From positions 1 to 7,565 of the forward strand of contig CAYVKY010000115.1 in assembly GCA_964452115.1 (NCBI GenBank): a stretch of 7,565 nt of DNA, given 5' to 3'. A program made the translations under genes and the position numbers. The number at the start of each line of letters is the position of its first letter. Position 1 is the stretch's first letter. The notes under the pieces are model-generated. The model was not told the DNA's origin. It saw only the letters and a list, made by a program, of their open reading frames with translations, and searched no databases. Shown here piece by piece: positions 1 to 4,946 of this stretch. This stretch comes from CAYVKY01 sp964452115. Lineage in GTDB: Bacteria; Bacteroidota; Ignavibacteria; Tepidaquicellales; Tepidaquicellaceae.

Positions 1-62
1 ACTTCTACAGACTGAAAACAGAATCATATACATCTACAAAAAGAATGGTGCTGGTGAAATAA
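1..62 (+). CDS. C-terminal end of a type IX secretion (T9SS) cargo protein, partial
   Basis: The plus strand from position 3 reads FYRLKTESYTSTKRMVLVK and stops with TAA at 60-62. The two bases before it are the end of another codon. The pattern is an aromatic 'YFYR' strand, a short hydrophilic turn, then T-K-[RK]-M-V-[LV]-[VL]-K at the very C-terminus. This is the characteristic end of the Por/T9SS type A sorting domain, which sends a protein through the outer membrane and is then removed by the sortase PorU. The body of the protein lies outside the window, so its activity cannot be told. A terminator hairpin follows 18 bases after the stop. The gene is convergent with everything else in the window. 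The fragment is short, but the motif is specific and the downstream terminator supports a genuine gene end. Confidence 0.8.
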   Translation, partial: FYRLKTESYTSTKRMVLVK

Positions 63-80
63 TTGTAAAATGTAAAATGT

Positions 81-110
81 AAGGGCTGACCTATGTACCA
101 GCCCTTTCTT
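81..110 (+). terminator. Intrinsic terminator of the T9SS cargo gene
   Basis: An 8-bp perfect stem, AAGGGCTG at 81-88 with CAGCCCTT at 99-106, encloses a 10-base loop. A U-rich stretch (107-118) follows on the plus strand. It lies 18 bases after the stop codon at 60-62. Confidence 0.7.
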
Positions 111-129
111 ATTATTTTCCGAACCCCCT

Positions 130-155
130 CGTGCCGATGCTCCAGCGTCGGCACG
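130..155. repeat. GC-rich 12-bp inverted repeat, possible dispersed element
   Basis: CGTGCCGATGCT at 130-141 is the inverted complement of AGCGTCGGCACG at 144-155, with one G-T wobble and only two bases between the arms. It is strikingly GC-rich in AT-rich surroundings. It sits between two terminators and has no U-run of its own. I recall very similar palindromes recurring in intergenic spaces of Bacteroidota/Ignavibacteriota genomes, but only one copy is visible here. The repeat status is therefore inference; the inverted repeat itself is certain. Confidence 0.55.
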
Positions 156-170
156 CACATTTTAATATAA

Positions 171-209
171 AAAAAAAAGTTCCTCTTTATTCGAGAGGAA
201 CTTTTTTAT
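171..209. terminator. Bidirectional intrinsic terminator between convergent units
   Basis: A long stem pairs 173-186 (A6 then GTTCCTCT) with 194-207 (AGAGGAAC then T6) around a 7-base loop. Read on the plus strand the hairpin ends in T6. Read on the minus strand it ends in T8 (171-178 complemented). It can therefore end the minus-strand unit that finishes with the gene stopping at 225, and also catch read-through from the plus-strand gene. Confidence 0.85.
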
Positions 210-224
210 TTGGGGTTGTCTATG

Positions 225-569
225 TCAAACACTTGCCTGAGTCCGTTGTCTTTTTCTCGCAATAAAATCAAATATGTAGAATATGACGGATGCCAGACAC
301 ACACTCGCCATAACTATTATGATTGAATTACCCCGGATAAATCCTGTTATATAAAAAACTATTGCACTTAGCAAAGTTAATCCAATGCCAATGTGCGCAG
401 CGATATGATTATCTTTTTTGACCGAAAATGCAAGAATAAACAGCACGAGTCCTACTGCCGAAGATATCAGTGAAGTAGGACTTCCTTTTGGTATAATAAA
501 CCCATAAATCCCGAGAATAATTAATAGTATTGCGCCGGTGAACATTATTTGATACGCTTTTATAAACAT
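225..569 (-). CDS. Small four-helix integral membrane protein, TMEM14-like
   Basis: This predicted 114-residue protein is almost entirely hydrophobic. Four segments fit membrane helices at about residues 8-27, 33-50, 58-78 and 82-103, followed by a basic tail (ARKRQRTQ). The first loop, KGSPTSLISSAVGL, resembles the 'GS-x-x-SL' signature of the TMEM14 family (small four-helix proteins, mostly of unknown role in bacteria). The resemblance is by eye only. I chose the ATG at 567-569, directly before the first helix. A GTG at 594-596 would add nine residues (MLYILNTKN), and neither start has a visible Shine-Dalgarno site. It is the last gene of the phoH/Omp85 unit, about 60 bases after the Omp85 stop (33 if the GTG is used), and is followed by a strong bidirectional terminator. 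No biochemical function can be assigned. Confidence 0.7.
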   Translation of the reverse strand: MFIKAYQIMFTGAILLIILGIYGFIIPKGSPTSLISSAVGLVLFILAFSVKKDNHIAAHIGIGLTLLSAIVFYITGFIRGNSIIIVMASVCLASVIFYIFDFIARKRQRTQASV

Positions 570-628
570 ATTTTTAGTATTTAGAATGTACAACACGTAA
601 TGTATAGAAAAAGTTCAGGAATCAGAAA

Positions 629-2371
629 TTAAAAATTATTTATATATCCGAAATGGATTTTTCCATCAAGAAATGTATCTCCCCTGCCGAGCGCATAGTT
701 TATGCCGATTATGCCTATTCCGCTTTCAATCTGAATTCCGAATCCGTACCCGAATAAAAAATCTTTTTGTTCGGGGGATTTCAGTATCACATCGCTTTCC
801 TTAAAGTAATATCCGGCATCAATAAGCGCATAGATATAGCTCCTTCTCGCAAGCGAATATCTGAATTCAAAATTTCCGTATGCAAGTTTTGTTGCCAGAA
901 ACTGTTCTTCCCGGTAGCCCCTGATATTCTTGTTACCGCCTACCCTTATATAATCTGCATCTTCGAGGTGACCTGTCGCAACCTGCGCCGCGCTTAATGA
1001 TAGTAAAACGGACTGCCTTTTGAAAAATGAATGATATAAATCAATCTTTGTGTTAAATTTCTGAATTGAATAGTCATTTCCCTCACCCGCAAAAATTTTC
1101 TTGTCACCGTATGTATAGGCAATATTGAAAAGTATTCCCGAAGAAGGATTATAAATATAATCGCGCGAATCGTATCTGAGTTCAACGCCTGTATATAATG
1201 TCCGTGAATCCGATACAATCGCAACTATATTTGAATCCGTTGACGGAATCACTCTTTCATATCCGGCAAGCAGCGAACCCGAAAAATAATCCGTAATAAA
1301 AAGTTCACTTTTGATATCAAGATTTCTTTTTGTGTACGTGGTATCCTGAATCCGCTGAAGGAAACCCGCACCCACATTAACAGGCAGTGAAAAAATGTAC
1401 GGCTCGGTATATCTGAATTCCAGTTCCTGTGTTGCGCGCACTTCCTGCTGCCATCTTGCATCAAGCCGCCTTCCGGTTCCGAAAATATTTCTGAATGAAA
1501 GATTCACAAGCCCGGTGAAATATCCTTTTTCATTATCGCTCACGGGCGGAACATACCCGATTATTCCGTCAAAAGTATTTGTGTTGCCTTCCTTGACTTC
1601 GATAAGAAGCCCGGTTTTATTTGACGCTTTCACCGTGTAAACTTTCGGGTCTTCCACTTTATCAAAAATGTTAAGCCGTTCAAGCCGCCGCTTGAATGAC
1701 TCCAGAAGTTCGCGCGTGATGGTTCTGTCAGGCTTAAGCCTCAGCTCTCTCGAAATCACATTGTCATTCGTTGTTTCATTTCCCCTGATTTTTATTTCGT
1801 CAATTTTTATTTTTGTTCCCTCCGTAATATCAATTTCAATTTTCAGATACGGCTTGCCGTTTTCATTATAAATGGAAATATCCCCGACCGATGCTTTTGA
1901 AAACGGTATTGAATTGGATTCATAAGCACGCAGCAGTGAGGCAATATCATTTGTGAGTTTATTGTCATCAAGCACATTCATCGGCTTTGTTTCAAACATT
2001 GCTTTAATCTGCATATCCGTGAAAAACTTGTTCCCCTTGAAAATTATTTTCCCGATTTTCACAATCTGCCCTTCGGAAATATTTATATTTATGTCAACCG
2101 ATTGCGAATCCGCTGTAAACTTAAGCGAGTAATTTTTTATTCCCGCCTGCAGATATCCCGCCGACCTGTACTTTCCCCTGATTGCTTTCAGGTCAGAGGA
2201 GAATGCAAGTCTGTTGAATGAAGCATTTCTCTTTGACGACATTGACGATAAAAGTTCTGATGCCGAATAAACTTCATTGCCGGTGAAATTTATTGAATTG
2301 ATTACGCCCTGTGCAAGTGAAACTTCACACATCATGAAAATTAAAACTGCCGTCAGAAAAATTTTTTTCAT
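629..2371 (-). CDS. Omp85-superfamily outer-membrane protein, TamA/BamA-like with three POTRA domains
   Basis: The 580-residue product has a signal peptide (residues 1 to about 21, ending SLAQ). Three POTRA-like periplasmic modules follow at about 23-101, 102-185 and 186-262. Each opens with an I-x-x-I-x-F/I-x-G-N strand ('INSINFTGNE', 'IGKIIFKGNK', 'IDEIKIRGNE') and closes with a strand ending in E-G. The rest, about 263-580, is a beta-barrel of alternating hydrophobic strands. It contains 'YNPSSGILF' (407-415) and the Omp85 hallmark 'VGGNKNIRGY' (477-486), where IRGY is the lid-loop RG motif. The protein ends in a terminal Phe (GYINNF), typical of a barrel sorting signal. BamA usually has five POTRAs and about 800 residues; this size and domain count match TamA better. 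It probably inserts or exports outer-membrane proteins, but the substrate is unknown. The ATG at 2369-2371 lies 36 bases after phoH, which suggests co-transcription. Confidence 0.9.
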   Translation of the reverse strand: MKKIFLTAVLIFMMCEVSLAQGVINSINFTGNEVYSASELLSSMSSKRNASFNRLAFSSDLKAIRGKYRSAGYLQAGIKNYSLKFTADSQSVDININISEGQIVKIGKIIFKGNKFFTDMQIKAMFETKPMNVLDDNKLTNDIASLLRAYESNSIPFSKASVGDISIYNENGKPYLKIEIDITEGTKIKIDEIKIRGNETTNDNVISRELRLKPDRTITRELLESFKRRLERLNIFDKVEDPKVYTVKASNKTGLLIEVKEGNTNTFDGIIGYVPPVSDNEKGYFTGLVNLSFRNIFGTGRRLDARWQQEVRATQELEFRYTEPYIFSLPVNVGAGFLQRIQDTTYTKRNLDIKSELFITDYFSGSLLAGYERVIPSTDSNIVAIVSDSRTLYTGVELRYDSRDYIYNPSSGILFNIAYTYGDKKIFAGEGNDYSIQKFNTKIDLYHSFFKRQSVLLSLSAAQVATGHLEDADYIRVGGNKNIRGYREEQFLATKLAYGNFEFRYSLARRSYIYALIDAGYYFKESDVILKSPEQKDFLFGYGFGIQIESGIGIIGINYALGRGDTFLDGKIHFGYINNF

Positions 2372-2407
2372 AACCGATATTCCGGCGTATATATAAATTT
2401 TGAAGTA

Positions 2408-3394
2408 TTAATTACCTTTATATTTCTCGTATGCATTTATGATATCCTTCACGAGTTTATGCCTTACAACGTCTGCCTTATTAAAATATACAAAAGCAAT
2501 GTCTTCAATGTTTTTCAGTACCGTCTGAATTTCAACAAGCCCTGATGTTTCCCGTGAAGGCAGGTCAATCTGCGTTACATCACCCGTTACAATCGCTTTT
2601 GAATTCACTCCGAGACGCGTCAGAAACATTTTCATCTGCATTGACGTGGCATTCTGTGCTTCATCCAGAATCACGAATGCATTATTGAGTGTGCGCCCTC
2701 TCATATATGCAAGCGGAATAATCTCCACAACATTTCGCTCCATATAAGTTTTGAGTTTATCGAAGGGCAGCATATCTTCAAGCGCATCGAACAGCGGCTT
2801 CAGATAAGGGTCAATTTTTTCCGCTAAGTCACCCGGCAGAAATCCGAGGCTCTCGCCGGCTTCAACCGCAGGACGCGCGAGTATGATTTTGTTGACTTCC
2901 TTGTTTTTCAGCGCGGCAATTGCAAATGCAACAGCAAGGTACGTTTTGCCCGTGCCTGCAGGTCCGATTGCAAACACTATATCATTTTCCCGCACCTGCT
3001 TCATATATTCAAACTGCGTTTCGGTTTTCGGTTTTACAACGTCATTTTTCCTGAATAAAATCACTTCATTCACTTCACTGGAACTTACGCCGAACCTTTC
3101 CTTAAAATGATTCAGCTTAGACGGACCTTCTTCAATGAGGCTGAGCACAAGATTCACATCGTTAAGCGAAATTTCTCCCTGCCTTTTCTGAAGGAAAAGA
3201 AGTTCACTGAAAATTTTTTCAATCCGCTCAACTTCGTTTTTCACGCCCTTGACATAAAGACTGTCGCCGCGGAGAATTATCACCGCATCAAAATTTTCTT
3301 TTATCAGGTTAAGATTTTCATCTCTGACTCCGGAAAGGTTGCTCAGGTCTGCACCTGCTACTGATATATTTTTTTCAATAAATTCTTCTGTCAT
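2408..3394 (-). CDS. phoH: PhoH-family ATPase (YbeZ-like)
   Basis: This 328-residue cytoplasmic P-loop ATPase is of the usual length for the bacterial PhoH/YbeZ family. An N-terminal region (about 1-75) resembles the KH-like segment of the family ('FDAVIILRGDSLYVKG'). The nucleotide-binding domain follows. Walker A is GPAGTGKT (144-151), the 'ARPAVEAGESLGFLPGDL' segment is at 173-190, Walker B is VILDEAQN (241-248), and 'TGDVTQIDLP' (270-279) is a family signature. All key residues are present. PhoH/YbeZ proteins are linked to RNA metabolism and often sit beside the endonuclease gene ybeY. Here ybeY is not adjacent; the next gene is the Omp85 protein. The ATG at 3392-3394 lies 26 bases after an intrinsic terminator, so this gene depends on its own promoter (none obvious) or on read-through. 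Confidence 0.93.
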   Translation of the reverse strand: MTEEFIEKNISVAGADLSNLSGVRDENLNLIKENFDAVIILRGDSLYVKGVKNEVERIEKIFSELLFLQKRQGEISLNDVNLVLSLIEEGPSKLNHFKERFGVSSSEVNEVILFRKNDVVKPKTETQFEYMKQVRENDIVFAIGPAGTGKTYLAVAFAIAALKNKEVNKIILARPAVEAGESLGFLPGDLAEKIDPYLKPLFDALEDMLPFDKLKTYMERNVVEIIPLAYMRGRTLNNAFVILDEAQNATSMQMKMFLTRLGVNSKAIVTGDVTQIDLPSRETSGLVEIQTVLKNIEDIAFVYFNKADVVRHKLVKDIINAYEKYKGN

Positions 3395-3422
3395 ATTTAT
3401 TCTTATTATTCCGAATATAAAT

Positions 3423-3455
3423 AAAAAAGCCCTTATGTTTTAGGCATAAGGGCTT
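3423..3455 (-). terminator. Intrinsic terminator after the LysM protein gene
   Basis: An 11-bp perfect stem, AAGCCCTTATG at 3427-3437 with CATAAGGGCTT at 3445-3455, is followed on the minus strand by a U6 tract (3423-3428 complemented). It lies about 30 bases past the LysM gene stop and separates the envelope unit from phoH. Confidence 0.88.
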
Positions 3456-3458
3456 CAA

Positions 3459-3473
3459 TATCTTATTAAGATA
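3459..3473. repeat. Small palindrome ahead of the terminator
   Basis: TATCTTA and TAAGATA form a perfect 7-bp inverted repeat around one central base, between the LysM stop codon and the terminator hairpin. It may be a weak accessory hairpin or a protein site near the phoH promoter region. Nothing further supports a role. Confidence 0.35.
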
Positions 3474-3485
3474 CCTCAAAAAGAC

Positions 3486-4409
3486 TTATTTTTTAGGAGT
3501 GTCTTTTTTAGTTTCTTCTTTTTTAGTATCTTTTTTTGTATCTGTTTTTTTGGTGTCTTTCTTTTCGTCTTTCTTTACATCTTTCTTAGTGTCTTTCTTT
3601 TCGTCTTTCTTTACTTCTTTCTTTTCGTCTTTCTTCACTTCTTTCTTGGTTTCTGTTCCTTCTTCCTTTTTCACTTTCATCTTTTTTCTCCAGGTGTTTT
3701 TGTACTTGTTGGCTTTGTCAACGGCTGCTTTCTTTTCTGCATCTGTGAGTGCCGGTACTTTCAGTACTTGTCCCGGATAAATAAGGTTAGGATTCTTGAT
3801 GGTTTTTGCAACTTTCGGAGGTGCTGAAATCACGCCTTCTTTGTTCTTTTCCCAGATTGCAAACCATGCTTTTGGTTCATTGTATTTAGCTTTTGCAATT
3901 TTCCATAAGCAATCGCCTTTAACAACTGTGTATCCTTCTTCTTTCGGTTTCGGAGGATTCTTCCATGCATCTAATTCCTTTTTGATTTTTGCTAATTTGG
4001 CATTGTTGTCGCCAAGGCATCTTAAAGGATTTGCATATAATTTGTTGTATTCTTTTTCGGCATCTTCGACTGTTTTACCTGATTTGTCTTTTGCCATTAC
4101 GATTTTATCTAAATCGTCAATTCCTTTTTTGTAACCGGCTTGGTCACCGTAACCCTTTAAGTCTGCTTCAGTCTTTGCAAGGGCTGCGTCTTTATCTTTT
4201 GAATCTTTTTGTAAACTGCTGATTTCAGCATCAACTGTGTTGATCTGTGCTTTAAGGTCGTTGATTGTTGTTTCTTTTTCGCCTTTTTGCTTTAAATATT
4301 CTTCCTCAGTTATATTCTTCCACGGTTCTTCTTCTTGAGCGAAAGTTACCTTGGTTCCGATGACTAAGGAGAAAGCAAAGAGCACTATTAAAAGTTTATG
4401 TAACTTCAT
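3486..4409 (-). CDS. Secreted LysM-domain protein with coiled coil and lysine-rich tail
   Basis: The 307-residue product starts with a signal peptide (about 1-24, cleaved after TFA). A charged, helical, coiled-coil-like region follows (about 47-150). Next is one LysM domain (about 159-219), opening 'GYTVVKGDCLWKIAKAKY' and closing 'NPNLIYPGQVLKVP', which binds GlcNAc-containing glycans such as peptidoglycan. Residues 255-307 are nearly pure KKxx repeats (KKEV, KKDE, KKDT, KKDV). There is no enzymatic domain. The likely place is the periplasm, bound to the cell wall; a structural role is inference. The ATG at 4407-4409 has a clear AAAGGAGA ribosome binding site (4419-4426). The gene follows a small coiled-coil lipoprotein gene by 71 bases and shares its promoter. 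An intrinsic terminator follows. The repetitive tail is prone to length variation. Confidence 0.9.
   Translation of the reverse strand: MKLHKLLIVLFAFSLVIGTKVTFAQEEEPWKNITEEEYLKQKGEKETTINDLKAQINTVDAEISSLQKDSKDKDAALAKTEADLKGYGDQAGYKKGIDDLDKIVMAKDKSGKTVEDAEKEYNKLYANPLRCLGDNNAKLAKIKKELDAWKNPPKPKEEGYTVVKGDCLWKIAKAKYNEPKAWFAIWEKNKEGVISAPPKVAKTIKNPNLIYPGQVLKVPALTDAEKKAAVDKANKYKNTWRKKMKVKKEEGTETKKEVKKDEKKEVKKDEKKDTKKDVKKDEKKDTKKTDTKKDTKKEETKKDTPKK
3489..3647 (-). repeat. In-gene tandem repeat encoding KKxx units
   Basis: About eight consecutive 12-base units encode KKEV/KKDE/KKDT/KKDV, followed by looser KKTDT, KKDT, KKEET and KKDT units. On the plus strand this appears as a run of TCTTTCTT-type pyrimidine repeats. 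Such arrays can expand or shrink by slippage in whole 12-base steps without breaking the frame. Confidence 0.8.
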
Positions 4410-4418
4410 TTTATTAAA

Positions 4419-4426
4419 TCTCCTTT
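4419..4426 (-). promoter_or_regulatory. Ribosome binding site of the LysM gene
   Basis: On the minus strand AAAGGAGA lies nine bases before the ATG at 4409. It confirms this start in a window where most genes lack such a site. Confidence 0.75.
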
Positions 4427-4480
4427 TTTAAAAATTTTTTTTAACATTTTGTTAATTTAATCGGGTTTTGATATTGATGC

Positions 4481-4744
4481 TTATTTGCAGTTCTTGATTG
4501 TTTCAATATCTTTTGCCATGGATTTAATTTTTGCGTCCTTGTCAGCGATATCCTTTTTGAGTTTATCTCTCTGGGCTTCTTTGTTGCTCTTATCGCTTTC
4601 TAATTGCTTGATTTGGCCGTCTAAGTCTTGCAGTTCCTGCCATTGTTCTTGGCTTATTCCACCACCGCAACCGGTGAACATTGCTGTACCAGCTATAAAA
4701 GCGGAAGTAAGCAGAATCATGAACATTTTATTGAGTTTTGCCAT
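4481..4744 (-). CDS. Small coiled-coil lipoprotein (Lpp-like architecture)
   Basis: This 87-residue protein has a lipoprotein signal peptide: basic start MAKLNK, hydrophobic core, then 'MFTGC' with the lipidated Cys at 26. Phe at -3 is less usual than Leu, but Thr-Gly-Cys fits signal peptidase II. After a GGG spacer the rest (about 31-84) is one continuous charged helix with heptad-like hydrophobic spacing ('LDGQIKQLESDKSNKEAQ', 'KDIADKDAKIKSMAKDIE'). The mature chain is 62 residues and ends Cys-Lys. Its size, fold and terminal Lys recall E. coli Lpp (58 residues, ending in the Lys linked to peptidoglycan), but I see no sequence homology, so this is analogy. The ATG at 4742-4744 has a near-perfect Shine-Dalgarno site and a strong promoter upstream, suggesting high expression. 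It is the first gene of a unit with the LysM protein. The exact function is unknown. Confidence 0.85.
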   Translation of the reverse strand: MAKLNKMFMILLTSAFIAGTAMFTGCGGGISQEQWQELQDLDGQIKQLESDKSNKEAQRDKLKKDIADKDAKIKSMAKDIETIKNCK

Positions 4745-4750
4745 TAGTGT

Positions 4751-4757
4751 ACCTCCT
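4751..4757 (-). promoter_or_regulatory. Strong ribosome binding site of the lipoprotein gene
   Basis: AGGAGGT on the minus strand lies six bases before the ATG at 4744. It is the best match to the anti-Shine-Dalgarno sequence in the window, and it fixes the start. Confidence 0.85.
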
Positions 4758-4802
4758 AATTTTTGGCTTTTTTAAAAATATTGTTTATTTAAAAGAACAC
4801 TA

Positions 4803-4833
4803 CAAATATATAGTAAACTATATATGTTGTCAA
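4803..4833 (-). promoter_or_regulatory. Promoter of the lipoprotein/LysM unit
   Basis: On the minus strand a perfect TTGACA (4828-4833) is followed after exactly 17 bases by TATATT (4805-4810). The latter extends to TATATTTG (4803-4810), which also fits the Bacteroidota -7 consensus TAnnTTTG. The predicted transcription start is near 4795-4798, giving an untranslated leader of about 50 bases before the lipoprotein ATG. The sequence upstream of the -35 is A/T-rich, as in UP elements. Confidence 0.75.
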
Positions 4834-4843
4834 GTCATATTCT

Positions 4844-4925
4844 AAAAAATTAGACACTTTTTTTTGGCGAATATATCCCTGTTATACAGACCCTTATCCC
4901 GCCTGTATAAAAAAATAGACAGTTT
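4844..4925. repeat. Imperfect 17-bp direct repeat upstream of the lipoprotein promoter
   Basis: AAAAAATTAGACACTTT (4844-4860) and AAAAAAATAGACAGTTT (4909-4925) match at 15 of 17 bases and lie 65 bases apart. The nearer copy ends about 10 bases from the -35 hexamer. They could be regulator sites, but the A-run makes part of the match cheap, so confidence is low. Confidence 0.3.
4882..4910. other. Hairpin after guaA
   Basis: TTATACAG (4882-4889) and CTGTATAA (4903-4910) form an 8-bp stem with a 13-base loop, located 37 bases after the guaA stop. On the minus strand no U-run follows it; the T-run lies on the guaA side. It is therefore not a standard intrinsic terminator. It may stabilise the guaA mRNA end or work with another termination mechanism. 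Confidence 0.35.
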
Positions 4926-4946
4926 CCGGTTAATTTTGATTTGTTT

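Noticed and set aside
2..82. Alternative plus-strand frame at the left edge ending in TAA at 80-82, directly before the terminator
   Set aside because: The neighbouring frame ending at 62 reads a clear T9SS sorting tail, which is far more specific than this frame's unremarkable translation.
3489..3647. Regular short repeats considered as a CRISPR array
   Set aside because: The units are 12 bases with no spacers and translate in frame as KKxx within a real gene.
3499..3780. Plus-strand open frame rich in Ser, Phe and Val opposite the LysM gene
   Set aside because: It is the antisense shadow of the lysine-rich repeat tail (AAG/AAA read backwards), with no start signals.
4441..4455. TTAAC-ATTTT-GTTAA hairpin between the lipoprotein and LysM genes, considered as a terminator
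   Set aside because: The stem is only five A/T-rich base pairs and is followed by A's, not U's, on the minus strand.
4882..4910. Hairpin considered as an intrinsic terminator for guaA
   Set aside because: On the minus strand no U-run follows the stem; it is kept only as a hairpin of unknown role.
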